Shown here: positions 18,799 through 28,652 of the stretch, piece by piece
Layout of the letters: each line of letters starts with the position of its first letter
How positions within the stretch are numbered: position 1 is the stretch's first letter
Source: Bacillus sp. ISL-7
Lineage (GTDB): Bacteria > Bacillota > Bacilli > Bacillales_B > DSM-18226
Length of the DNA: 64,000 nt
NCBI RefSeq assembly: GCF_018613065.1
Contig: NZ_JAGGQW010000003.1
Span: forward strand, 1-64,000
Direction: 5' to 3'
Made by a program: the position numbers and the translations under genes
The notes under the pieces: model-generated
Database searches by the model: none
What the model was told of the DNA's origin: nothing
What the model saw: only the letters and a program-made list of their open reading frames with translations

Positions 18799-19857
18799 AT
18801 GAAAATATTAGATAGAATATTTGGCAGTTACGAGGGTGAGTCCGTTACTGAGTATACCTTAGTCAATGATTACGGCATGATGGTCTCTTGCCTTAATTAT
18901 GGTTGTGTGATTACTAAAATCATCGTCCCTGACCGTCATGGAAACTTTGAAAATGTAGTGCTTGGATTTGAAAACTTCGAAGATTACACAGAATGGTCCC
19001 CGTATTTTGGCGCAGTTGTGGGACGAGTAGCCGGAAGAATTAATGGTGCCAGCTTTGAGTTGGACGGAAAAGAATACCATCTTGCAGACAATGATTATCC
19101 CAATCATATACACGGGGGCAAGAAGGGCTTTAACTCTGTGATTTGGAAAACCGAAATAATAGAGGATGAAAATGCAGTCGGTTTGAAGTTTTTTTATCAT
19201 AGTCCAGACGGTGACGAAGGCTATCCTGGTAATCTAGACACCACTGTTACCTATATTCTAAACAATAAAAATGAACTCGATATTACTTTTGAAGGGAAAA
19301 CGGATCAAAAAACAGTTGTCAACTTAACGAATCACTCGTATTTTAACTTGAGTGGAAATGTAAAAAGAGACTGTTCTGAACATATTATCCAATTAGAAAG
19401 TGATCAGTTTTTAGAACTGGGCGAAGGTTTTATCCCTACTGGTAAAATGATTGATACGAAAAATACCCCATTTGATTTTAAGCATGGCAGAAGGTTACGC
19501 TCTGGGATGGTTTCGTCTCATCCACAAAATGTGCTTGTTGGTAGTGGGTACGACCACCCACTTGTTTTTACCAAAAAGGGTGAAAATACTATCATGCTTA
19601 GTGATGAGGAAAGCGGCCGTTCGCTGCTTGTTTCGACCGACCAGCCATGCGTCGTCCTTTATACAGGGAATCAATTAGAAGGACCTTATTCCATAGCAGG
19701 TGTCAGGTCAAGAAACTATTTGGGTGTCTGTCTGGAAACGCAAGGATTTCCAGATGCTATCCATCATCCGGAGTTCCCCTCTGTCATTTTAAACCCGGAG
19801 GAAGTATACTATTCCAAAACAGTGTATCGTTTTTTTGCTAATACATTAGGAGATTGA
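18799..19857 (+). CDS. galM: Aldose 1-epimerase (galactose mutarotase)
   Basis: Converts beta- to alpha-galactose, the form galactokinase uses, which matters when LacZ releases beta-galactose. Family motifs include GRVAGRINGASFELDGKEY, NHIHGGKKGF (catalytic His), NLTNHSYFNL (second His) and ETQGFPDAIHHP (catalytic Glu). The 352 residues are typical and there is no signal peptide. It lies 93 nt after galT with no clear terminator between, and 3 nt before the regulator gene. Confidence 0.95.
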   Translation: MKILDRIFGSYEGESVTEYTLVNDYGMMVSCLNYGCVITKIIVPDRHGNFENVVLGFENFEDYTEWSPYFGAVVGRVAGRINGASFELDGKEYHLADNDYPNHIHGGKKGFNSVIWKTEIIEDENAVGLKFFYHSPDGDEGYPGNLDTTVTYILNNKNELDITFEGKTDQKTVVNLTNHSYFNLSGNVKRDCSEHIIQLESDQFLELGEGFIPTGKMIDTKNTPFDFKHGRRLRSGMVSSHPQNVLVGSGYDHPLVFTKKGENTIMLSDEESGRSLLVSTDQPCVVLYTGNQLEGPYSIAGVRSRNYLGVCLETQGFPDAIHHPEFPSVILNPEEVYYSKTVYRFFANTLGD

Positions 19858-20850
<993 letters not shown>

Positions 20851-20866
20851 CCTAAGAAAAAATTAA

Positions 20867-20909
20867 AACATGCCGATTTGTCCACCTGAGGTGGACAAAT
20901 CGGCATGTT
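20867..20909. terminator. Bidirectional terminator between convergent genes
   Basis: A perfect 21-bp palindrome: arms at 20867-20887 and 20889-20909, with AACATGCCG at the outer end and GTCCACCT near the tip. It is A-rich on the left and followed by GTCTTTTT on the right, so both the regulator gene (plus) and the esterase gene (minus) can terminate here. Its GTCCAC/GTGGAC core resembles the tip of the 50-bp repeats, and a half copy of that repeat adjoins. Confidence 0.8.
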
Positions 20910-20919
20910 GTCTTTTTGT

Positions 20920-20932
20920 GGTGCCTGACACC
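20920..20932. repeat. Half copy of the 50-bp palindromic repeat
   Basis: GGTGCCTGACACC, the exact right outer arm of the family, stands alone next to a different 21-bp palindrome. The left outer arm is missing. Confidence 0.75.
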
Positions 20933-20938
20933 ATTTAT

Positions 20939-22252
20939 TTATTTATTTAACGACTGAGCAGCCATCCATTCCATAAGGGTAGTTGTTTTGCCATTAATAG
21001 ATGCTGCAGGTTCATTGTTGTATACATAAATCCATGACCAGTGTCCAGCGTATTGATATGGTGTACCATCTGCATTGTTATATAAGCCTGAAGTATCATG
21101 TACGTCATCAAATAACGATAATTGTACATTCTTTGCTCCAGCTTGGATTAATCGGTCATAGGTTGGTACTGTGTTGATTGCAGGAGGCAATGTCGTATCA
21201 TTTTTAGCTGCAACAAACCAGATTGGCGTTTCTTTAATTTTTTGGATGTCAGCATCGGTTATCAATGTATCATTTAACCCTTCACATACCGGATAAGCGG
21301 CTGCAAAGTATCCTGGATAATCACGAACCATTAGCATTGTCATATATCCACCATTTGAAGCTCCGCCAATGTAGATTCTATTTGGATCAATATCAGGATT
21401 TTTTGAAACATAATCTTTAATTAGTGCCATAAGAGCTTCTTCATAGATAGAAGTTCCATCTGCTCCACCCGTTATAGAACCATGCATCCATCTAGTAGGT
21501 GCCTGAGGTGCTAAAACATAAGCTCCACCATAGTAAGATTGAATTATATCAGTAGAAAGACTTACAGCTTTATTTGCAGAAAGTGGAATGGTTGCATCTG
21601 TTCCCCCTTCACCGCCGCCGTGGAGCCAGATAATTAGTGGATTCTTTCCTTTGTCTTTTGCTGGTGCATAATCTGCGTAAGTTAATGTAGTATTATCAAA
21701 CATTGCTTTCCCGGTAGTGAAGTCATCGACAAGTTCTCTTTTTTCCCCTGCAAATGTGTCAACCACTAACCCTGAGATGGTTCCAGCGCTAGTCACAATG
21801 TCTTTTTGTTGAGTGATCGTATATTTGCTATCAATCCAATCATTAAATCGGGTTCCAGCAAAATCATAGTTGAGCGGGGAACCTAAAGATTCAGTTGGTC
21901 CAATCTTCATTTCTAATACCACGTATTTTCCTGTTGCAACTGCAGGGTTTCCGTCTTTATCCGAAACAAATGCTTTTGTAACGGTGCGGTCACCTTCTTC
22001 CAGAAATGGTGTCTTTAACCTGCTGTCACTTCTAACAACATGAACATTGAACGTATCTGTTGTTACGGAGTCTTTTGGAATCGGTCTGCCTGCATCGACG
22101 ATTACTTTTGTAATGGCCGCTCCCCAATCTTCAATCTCTGTAACCGTACGGTAAGAGGTTTGCTGCGTCTTAACTTCCTTAGCAAGTGCCCCTAAGCTGA
22201 AAGGAAAGGCCATCATAATGGCTATCAGTAAGAACATAAATCTTTTTATCAT
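20939..22252 (-). CDS. Secreted esterase of the PHB-depolymerase/prolyl-oligopeptidase type
   Basis: Extracellular serine hydrolase. A signal peptide (MIKRF, hydrophobic core, ALA cleavage near residue 24) leads into an Ig-like N-terminal domain of about 150 residues, then an alpha/beta hydrolase domain with oxyanion HGGGEGG and nucleophile Ser299 in GGASNGG. Probable triad partners are the Asp in AKNDTTLPP and the His in DDVHDTSG. The Ig-plus-hydrolase layout resembles Thermotoga EstA. The substrate is unknown: acyl or feruloyl esters on plant polysaccharide, or a polyester. GAGGAGG precedes the ATG. It lies 44 nt downstream of a GH3 gene on the same strand, so the two are probably coexpressed. 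Confidence 0.82.
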   Translation of the reverse strand: MIKRFMFLLIAIMMAFPFSLGALAKEVKTQQTSYRTVTEIEDWGAAITKVIVDAGRPIPKDSVTTDTFNVHVVRSDSRLKTPFLEEGDRTVTKAFVSDKDGNPAVATGKYVVLEMKIGPTESLGSPLNYDFAGTRFNDWIDSKYTITQQKDIVTSAGTISGLVVDTFAGEKRELVDDFTTGKAMFDNTTLTYADYAPAKDKGKNPLIIWLHGGGEGGTDATIPLSANKAVSLSTDIIQSYYGGAYVLAPQAPTRWMHGSITGGADGTSIYEEALMALIKDYVSKNPDIDPNRIYIGGASNGGYMTMLMVRDYPGYFAAAYPVCEGLNDTLITDADIQKIKETPIWFVAAKNDTTLPPAINTVPTYDRLIQAGAKNVQLSLFDDVHDTSGLYNNADGTPYQYAGHWSWIYVYNNEPAASINGKTTTLMEWMAAQSLNK

Positions 22253-22296
22253 TTATTTTGCCTCCTCATTTTTTCCTTTTAAGTCTATCTATCTTT

Positions 22297-24651
22297 CTAT
22301 TGATTGTACTTTGATAGCCTATCTAATTGAACTTCAGGACCATTGTTATTAACCGTTTCAACAACTAGGTCTTTATCTACTTTAAAGGTTAAGGTGCCTC
22401 TGAAATCCTTTGAAGACGAACCTACATGGAATTGATAGGAACCCTTTTCTAAAATCCATGAAGAAGTATCTTCATCAAAGGAAGCAATATCTTTTGGACT
22501 TATAAAGAAATTAACTGTTTCTTTTTGCTCCGGCTTTAGCTCTCTCGTTTTTGTAAAGGCCTTAAGTTCGATGGATGGTTTTTCTAGTTTCCCATCTGGT
22601 GCACTTACATATAGTTGTGGTGCCTCTTTTCCAGCCAATGCCCCGGAGTTTGTCACTTTAAACGAGACTTTGATTTTATTAGATAAGTTGTCTTTATTTA
22701 ATTTAAAATCGCTATAATCAAAAGCTGTATAGGATAGTCCATAACCAAACTCATAGGCGGTTTGTACATTAAATGTCGAGTAGTAACGGTAGCCGACATA
22801 AATATCTTCACTATATTTGACTAGATTTGGATTGCCATCAGAGCTTGGGAAGTTCGCATAACTTGGCGCATCCTCTAAATGAACTGGGAAGGTTGCCGGA
22901 AGTTTACCAGAAGGATTCGCTTTGCCAGAAAGAACATCTGTAAGGGCATTACCTGCTTCCATTCCTGGCTGCCAAGATAATAAAATGGAATCGGCATAGT
23001 CCTTCCAGTCTGTCGTGTTAAAAGGAGCGCCAACATTTAAGACCACGACAACCTTTTTATTAACCGCGTGATATGCATTAGAAACCTTTTTTATTAGTTC
23101 TAACTCTTTTGTAGTTGGTTCAAAGGTACTCGAATTTCCATCCGCACCCTCCCCGGATCCTCGTGCAATTACTACCACGCCGATATCGGAATTGTTTGCC
23201 ATATATTCCGCATCTTCGATCGTCAGATTTTCATTGATTTCTGTCCCGCTTGCGTTCGTATAAACAGGAGTATAGCCTCCATTTTTCAGTCCTTCAGGAA
23301 GCTGGACAGTATGTGTTGGAGTTACATAGGCACTTCCTGTTCCCATTAAGAACATTTTCGTAGCAGCATTATCCGTCGTACACGCAGAAGCAGGGGTACC
23401 AAATCCACAGCTTGGCATGGTATACGAGTTGCCGACTAAACCGACCTTCTTGACCTTATCTGTAAACGGAAGCACTTTATTTTTATTTTTTAATAAAACC
23501 ATTCCTTCCGGTGCAGCTTCTCTTGAAAGTTTTGCATTAGCAGCTGTAAGGTCAGCACTTACACTTTGTTTCGTATCATCAACGCTACTTAATTTTTTGA
23601 ATGTAGGTGACTTAACCACTAAATTAAGAATATTCTCGATGGCCGTATCAAGTTTCTCCTCTGGAAGTGAACCGTCTAAGATGGCCGCTTTAACTGCTGC
23701 CTTACCAACCGCATTTAAACTTGGCATGGACAAGTCATTTCCGCCGTTCAACATCGCTACTCCATTTTGTTTAGATCCGCCCCAGTCTGTCATAACCATT
23801 CCGTTAAAGCCCCAGTCACTTCTTAGTACATCATTTAACAGCCATGAATTATGAGCAGAAAATGGACCATTTATCGAGTTATAGGAACTCATTACGGTCC
23901 AAGGATTTGCTTCTTTAACCACCCGCTCGAATCCGGCTAAATAAATTTCTCTTAAGGCACGTTCAGAAATGATTTCGTTTACTGACTGTCTGTTTGTTTC
24001 CTGATTATTTGCTGCATAGTGCTTCATACTTACACCAACACCCTGGTCTTGCACGCCTTTAGTAAACTCAGCTGCCATTTCACCGCTTAAGTATGGATCT
24101 TCCGAATAATATTCGAAGTTTCTTCCACCTCTTGGATCTCTGTGAATATTCAATGCGGGTCCTAATATAACATCTACGCCATAATCAAGGGTTTCTTTTC
24201 CCATCGCACTAGAAACCTGGTACATTAAATCCTTATTAAAACTAGCAGATAATGCCGAGGGAATTGGGAAACCAGTTGTCGACTTATTTGCTGTTGATCC
24301 AAACCTGAGCCCGGCTGGACCATCGGCAAAAGTAAGCTTTGGAATACCAAGCCGTGGAATTGGAAACGTTCCTCCAGCGGCCCCTGTTACTGCCGCACCA
24401 GCTCCTCCGATCAAATCCACCTTTTCGTCCAGCGTCATCGCCCGAATAACTGCTGGAATGGAAGCTTGGTCCACTAACATCGGTATTTGCTCCTGGGCAG
24501 CACCAGTTTGTACACTACTATTTTCTGTGGCAACAGCAGCCGCATTAACTTGCGTTTGTGGCTGTTCCGCTGCTAGTACTCCTGAATTACCAGAAGACAA
24601 TAGCATTAGACTAAACATGGATGAACTTAGTACTTTGTAATAACCTTTCAT
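22297..24651 (-). CDS. Secreted beta-glycosidase, glycoside hydrolase family 3
   Basis: Exported enzyme releasing terminal beta-linked sugars, most often glucose or xylose. A signal peptide (core FSLMLLSSGNSGVLA, cleavage before AEQP) is followed by the GH3 barrel with GPALNIHRDPRGGRNFEYYSEDP, KHYAANNQETNR and nucleophile Asp289 in VMTDWGG. The alpha/beta sandwich and a C-terminal fibronectin-III-like domain follow. The ATG at 24651 has AAGGGG 9 nt upstream; the ATG at 24669 would add six residues. It is clearly paralogous to the GH3 gene at 25064, which is divergently transcribed. Confidence 0.92.
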   Translation of the reverse strand: MKGYYKVLSSSMFSLMLLSSGNSGVLAAEQPQTQVNAAAVATENSSVQTGAAQEQIPMLVDQASIPAVIRAMTLDEKVDLIGGAGAAVTGAAGGTFPIPRLGIPKLTFADGPAGLRFGSTANKSTTGFPIPSALSASFNKDLMYQVSSAMGKETLDYGVDVILGPALNIHRDPRGGRNFEYYSEDPYLSGEMAAEFTKGVQDQGVGVSMKHYAANNQETNRQSVNEIISERALREIYLAGFERVVKEANPWTVMSSYNSINGPFSAHNSWLLNDVLRSDWGFNGMVMTDWGGSKQNGVAMLNGGNDLSMPSLNAVGKAAVKAAILDGSLPEEKLDTAIENILNLVVKSPTFKKLSSVDDTKQSVSADLTAANAKLSREAAPEGMVLLKNKNKVLPFTDKVKKVGLVGNSYTMPSCGFGTPASACTTDNAATKMFLMGTGSAYVTPTHTVQLPEGLKNGGYTPVYTNASGTEINENLTIEDAEYMANNSDIGVVVIARGSGEGADGNSSTFEPTTKELELIKKVSNAYHAVNKKVVVVLNVGAPFNTTDWKDYADSILLSWQPGMEAGNALTDVLSGKANPSGKLPATFPVHLEDAPSYANFPSSDGNPNLVKYSEDIYVGYRYYSTFNVQTAYEFGYGLSYTAFDYSDFKLNKDNLSNKIKVSFKVTNSGALAGKEAPQLYVSAPDGKLEKPSIELKAFTKTRELKPEQKETVNFFISPKDIASFDEDTSSWILEKGSYQFHVGSSSKDFRGTLTFKVDKDLVVETVNNNGPEVQLDRLSKYNQ

Positions 24652-24669
24652 ACCTAACAACCCCTTCAT

Positions 24670-25063
24670 TTAAATGAAAACCCTTACAATCAAGAAGTTA
24701 ACATGTAAAGTGTAATTCGATAAGTTACAAGAGGTAGCATTAAATTGTGTTTTACTAGATTAATTTGTTGTAGACTGAAAATTCAATGAATTATTAAATA
24801 ATCAAGAGGAATTATACATATTTCCTAGACATTATTCGACAATACTTAAGAGAAAGAGTTATAAAACTGTAAAGGAAGCCTGTTTAAACTCTTTCTATCG
24901 ATTCTTAATCTCTTTCAACTAAAACAAAATAGTGAAGACTTTCGCAATATAATCCAGAAGATTATTAATAGTCTGAAACTTTACTTAAGTTAAACTAACT
25001 ATGAAAGCGTTTTAATTTACAAGTGTAAAAAGTTCAGACTAATTTGATGGGGGAATTAGAATT
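24670..25063. promoter_or_regulatory. Divergent control region between the two GH3 genes
   Basis: This 394-nt AT-rich stretch holds no gene. It has CTCTTTC twice in direct orientation, 21 bp apart (24889-24895 and 24910-24916), and an inverted copy GAAAGAG at 24852-24858 that forms the 9-bp inverted repeat GAAAGAGTT/AACTCTTTC. Two-turn direct repeats are the usual site of AraC-type activators. A cre-like site (one mismatch, ATGAAAGCGTTTTAA) is at 25001-25015. Confidence 0.5.
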
Positions 25064-27460
25064 ATGTTAAAAAGACTAAAGAAGAAGAAAAAATCCAAAT
25101 TACTAGCCATTACTCTTACATCTTCATTACTTCTCTCAGGACTCACTTTTGACATTGCATCCGCTCAGAGTCAAGATCCATCAACCGTACAACAAAAACA
25201 AACTTCTACTGTACAGACAACAGCACCTTACTTAACAGACGCAGCATCTATTAACACTGTTATTCAAGCGATGACCTTAGAGGAAAAAGCTAAATTTGTT
25301 GTCGGGGTAGGAATGCCTGGATTTGGGGGAATGCCTCCATTTGAAGTAACCGGAGCAGTAGGAGGCACCTACGGAATTCCTCGGTTAGGGATCCCTGAAC
25401 TGCGTTTTGCTGACGGTCCGGCAGGACTACGGATTCGTCCAACAAGGCCAGGACAAACTCAAACTTATTATGCAACCGCTTTCCCGATTGCATCGGCGCT
25501 GGCCTCCACTTGGGATCCTGCAACTGCAGAAGCAGTAGGTAAAGCTCAGGGAAATGAAGTGAAAGAATATGGTGTCGACCTTTTATTAGCACCGGCACTG
25601 AATATCCACCGTAATCCATTAAATGGACGAAACTTCGAATACTATTCAGAGGATCCTTTAATTTCAGGGAAAATAGCTGCGGCGATGGTGAATGGAATAC
25701 AATCGAACGGTGTTGGCGCAACAATCAAGCACTTTGTTGCTAATAACCAGGAAACAAACCGGAATAGCATTGATACCGTCGTTTCTGAACGAGCATTAAG
25801 GGAAATTTATCTAAAAGGCTTTGAAATTGCTGTTAAGGAATCCCATCCATGGTCCGTTATGAGTTCCTATAACAAACTTAATGGAACATACACTTCCCAA
25901 AATGCTGACTTGTTAACAACTGTTTTGCGTAAGGACTGGGGCTACACAGGGTTTGTCATGACAGACTGGTTTGGCGGAGATAATCCGGTAGAACAAATGA
26001 AGGCTGGCAATGACATGATTATGCCGGGTGCATCGTACCAATCCGATATAATTAAAGCAGCTGTTGAAGGTGGAAATTTGGACGAAAAAGTGCTTGACCG
26101 CAATATTAAGAACATTCTCCAGATCGTCATCCAAACACCTGAGTTTAAAAAGTACCAAAACTCCGACAAGCCTGATTTAGCTGCTCATGCACAAACAGCT
26201 CGAAAAGCAGCTGCGGAAGGAATGGTTCTTTTAAAGAACGACAATATGCCGCTGCCAATCAGCAAAGATCAAAAGGTCACGTTATTTGGCAATACACAAA
26301 TCGAGACGGTTAAAGGTGGAACAGGAAGCGGTGATGTTAATGCAGCTTACACCACCTCGATTGCAGAAGGCTTAAAGAGTGCTGGATACGAATTAAATCA
26401 AACCGAATTCCAGGAATATAAGACATATATTGATACACTGCGCTCGCAGGAACAATATAAAATTAAACCAAGTCCATGGGGTGAGGATTTTGGCAAGTCA
26501 ATCCCTGCCATTCCTGAAAAGCCTCTAGCAGATAATGAAATTGCCGCAGCTTCGAAAGAATCGGATATCGGCGTCATTGTTATTGGCCGTAATTCAGGAG
26601 AAGGTGCGGACCGTCAAGTGGTAAAAGGGGATTACCTATTAAGTGATGCAGAACAAGACATGATTTCGAAAGTATCAGCAGAATACCACAAGCAGGGTAA
26701 AAAAGTAGCCGTTATTTTGAATATTGGCGGACCTATCGATGTAGCAAGCTGGCGGGATAAGGTTGACTCTATCCTATTAGCATGGCAGCCAGGCCAGGAG
26801 GCAGGTTATGCTGTAGCGGATGTTATTTCCGGTAAAGTCAATCCGTCCGGAAAACTGCCAACTACCTTCCCTGTAAAATACAGCGATGTTGCATCGGCAG
26901 ATAGCTTCCCTGGAACACCTGCTGAGAACCCAACACAGGTGATCTATAACGAAGACATTTATGTCGGCTACCGCTACAATACCACGTTCAATGTGAAGCC
27001 TGCTTATGAATTTGGTTATGGATTGTCCTATACAAGCTTCAACTTTAGCCATGTAGATATCAATGAAGGAAAGAAATTTAAGGACAAGCTTAAGGTTTCT
27101 GCTATGGTCGAAAATAGGGGCAAGCTTTCTGGGAGAGAAGTCGTCCAAGTTTATGTTTCCGCCCCAGATGGAAAGCTTGAGAAACCTGCAGTTGAACTAA
27201 AGGCCTTTGGTAAAACAAAAGACCTTAAGCCGCATCAACGTGAGCTGCTTCAATTCGATCTAAATGCCAAAGACCTTGCCTCCTTCGATGAAGAGAAAAA
27301 TGCATGGATTCTTGAAAAAGGCACATATACAGTAAAAGTGGGGGCATCCTCAGAAGACATTAAAGGAACAGCAACGTTTACGGTAGACCACGATATGGTT
27401 GTTGAAAAGGTTAACGAGGCATTGGCACCTAAAGTTGATTTTGAACCGCTTACCAAATAA
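25064..27460 (+). CDS. Secreted beta-glycosidase, glycoside hydrolase family 3
   Basis: Second exported GH3 enzyme. A strongly basic N terminus (KRLKKKKKSK) and hydrophobic core end at ASA near residue 34. The catalytic barrel has LLLAPALNIHRNPLNGRNFE, KHFVANNQETNR and nucleophile Asp301 in FVMTDWFGG. A second alpha/beta domain and a C-terminal fibronectin-III-like domain follow. The 798 residues are typical of this architecture. The ATG follows GGGGG (25048-25054 region). Glucosidase, xylosidase and arabinosidase activity cannot be separated by eye. A T-rich hairpin terminator follows. Confidence 0.92.
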   Translation: MLKRLKKKKKSKLLAITLTSSLLLSGLTFDIASAQSQDPSTVQQKQTSTVQTTAPYLTDAASINTVIQAMTLEEKAKFVVGVGMPGFGGMPPFEVTGAVGGTYGIPRLGIPELRFADGPAGLRIRPTRPGQTQTYYATAFPIASALASTWDPATAEAVGKAQGNEVKEYGVDLLLAPALNIHRNPLNGRNFEYYSEDPLISGKIAAAMVNGIQSNGVGATIKHFVANNQETNRNSIDTVVSERALREIYLKGFEIAVKESHPWSVMSSYNKLNGTYTSQNADLLTTVLRKDWGYTGFVMTDWFGGDNPVEQMKAGNDMIMPGASYQSDIIKAAVEGGNLDEKVLDRNIKNILQIVIQTPEFKKYQNSDKPDLAAHAQTARKAAAEGMVLLKNDNMPLPISKDQKVTLFGNTQIETVKGGTGSGDVNAAYTTSIAEGLKSAGYELNQTEFQEYKTYIDTLRSQEQYKIKPSPWGEDFGKSIPAIPEKPLADNEIAAASKESDIGVIVIGRNSGEGADRQVVKGDYLLSDAEQDMISKVSAEYHKQGKKVAVILNIGGPIDVASWRDKVDSILLAWQPGQEAGYAVADVISGKVNPSGKLPTTFPVKYSDVASADSFPGTPAENPTQVIYNEDIYVGYRYNTTFNVKPAYEFGYGLSYTSFNFSHVDINEGKKFKDKLKVSAMVENRGKLSGREVVQVYVSAPDGKLEKPAVELKAFGKTKDLKPHQRELLQFDLNAKDLASFDEEKNAWILEKGTYTVKVGASSEDIKGTATFTVDHDMVVEKVNEALAPKVDFEPLTK

Positions 27461-27481
27461 ATCCTAAAAAGGACATTGGTG

Positions 27482-27520
27482 AACAGCCCTCATTGAAATT
27501 GAATGAAGGCTGTTTTTTTA
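27482..27520 (+). terminator. Terminator after the plus-strand GH3 gene
   Basis: Arms AACAGCC(C)TCATT (27482-27494) and AATGA(A)GGCTGTT (27502-27514), with one central mismatch, run into seven T residues. Confidence 0.85.
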
Positions 27521-27590
27521 TTGGTAAATGTGGTTTAAAAATGAGATTCAATTTGAAATGGTAATCAAAACATTTTCATATTTTGGGAGA

Positions 27591-27619
27591 TTGTCGATTA
27601 TTGCTATGTTCCGTATAAT
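27591..27619 (+). promoter_or_regulatory. Promoter of the sensor three-gene operon
   Basis: TTGTCG (27591-27596), 17 nt, TATAAT (27614-27619). It lies 35 nt before ATG 27654 and inside the longer open frame from 27528, which supports the shorter start of the next gene. Confidence 0.7.
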
Positions 27620-27653
27620 AGGCTTAACTATGCTTTGGGATTGGGGATGTTAT

Positions 27654-28652
27654 ATGAGCAAGTTATCCATCGTTGCCTATACAGTTGGAAGTTTGTTTTT
27701 TCTTGTCAGTTGCTCACTTTCAATCTTTTACGGATATAAGATCGTTACCCACCACTTACCTAAGGAGGAAAGTGCAGTAAAAAAGTATAGCTACCATCTT
27801 ATTCTTGTTCCTGAAGAGTTAGATAATGAATATTGGAAGCTTGTTGAAAAAGGGGCAAAGAAGGCAGCAGAAAAATATAGTGTTCAGCTGGAATATGCTG
27901 GGCCGAAGCAGGCAAATATTGATGATCATGTAAAAACAATTGAAATGTCAGCTGCTTCAAAAGTTGATGGGATCATTACACAGGGATTGAGTGACGAACA
28001 ATTTACTCCGCTTATTAATCGGGTCGTAGCGAAGGGAATCCCTGTTATCACGGTCGATACGGACACCTCGAACAGTAAAAGGCTGGCCTATATTGGAACG
28101 GATAATTATTATTCCGGCTTTTTAGCAGGGAAAGCTTTGATAGCGGATACAAAGGGTAATGCCAATGTAGCGATTATTACGGGGAGCTTTTATGCGAATC
28201 ATATGCAGCAGCGAGTTAAGGGATTTCAGGATGCTGTAAAAGCAGAAAAAGGAATCCATATCATTGCTGTGGAAGAGTCAGAGATTAGCAGAGTAAAAGC
28301 AGCGGAAAAGGCCAACCAAATTTTGCAGGATCACCCTGAGGTCAACGCGTTCTTTGGGACAAGTGCCTTGGATGGCATCGAAATTGCCCAAGTGGTCGAA
28401 AAATATAAAAAACAGAATCAAATTTATATTATTGGCTTTGATACACTACCGGAAACGCTTAAGTTGATAAGAAAGGGAACCATTAAGGCAACCGTTGTCC
28501 AGGAACCATTTCAAATGGGTTATGGGGCAGTAAAAATGATGATTGATCTAATTGAGGGGAAAAAGGTTTCGCCTATTGTCCATACGGATACTCGAATTTT
28601 GAGAATAAGCGATTTATCCGTGAATAATGGCAGAATGGGGGAGCATGAATGA
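27654..28652 (+). CDS. Periplasmic-binding-like sugar sensor protein of a kinase system
   Basis: Membrane-tethered sugar-binding protein, probably presenting ligand to the kinase encoded next. From ATG 27654 there is one N-terminal hydrophobic segment (residues about 6-27); FLVSC at 16-20 resembles a lipobox but is followed by more hydrophobic residues, so a signal anchor is also possible. The rest is a type-I periplasmic binding domain (IITQGLSDEQFTPLINRVVAKGIPVITVDTD, then GTDNYYSGFLAGKALI). At 332 residues it resembles ribose/galactose-type binding proteins. It overlaps the kinase gene by ATGA. Binding-protein/kinase/AraC-regulator triplets beside an mgl-like importer are known in Firmicutes; the ligand here is unproven. 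Confidence 0.8.
   Translation: MSKLSIVAYTVGSLFFLVSCSLSIFYGYKIVTHHLPKEESAVKKYSYHLILVPEELDNEYWKLVEKGAKKAAEKYSVQLEYAGPKQANIDDHVKTIEMSAASKVDGIITQGLSDEQFTPLINRVVAKGIPVITVDTDTSNSKRLAYIGTDNYYSGFLAGKALIADTKGNANVAIITGSFYANHMQQRVKGFQDAVKAEKGIHIIAVEESEISRVKAAEKANQILQDHPEVNAFFGTSALDGIEIAQVVEKYKKQNQIYIIGFDTLPETLKLIRKGTIKATVVQEPFQMGYGAVKMMIDLIEGKKVSPIVHTDTRILRISDLSVNNGRMGEHE

Noticed and set aside
23417..23854. 145-codon plus-strand frame inside the minus-strand GH3 gene
   Set aside because: It is the shadow of the well-conserved GH3 coding sequence and has no ribosome site or family features.
27528..27653. 42-codon N-terminal extension of the binding-protein sensor
   Set aside because: A promoter with 17-nt spacing lies inside it, and ATG 27654 has its own GGGGAT ribosome site.
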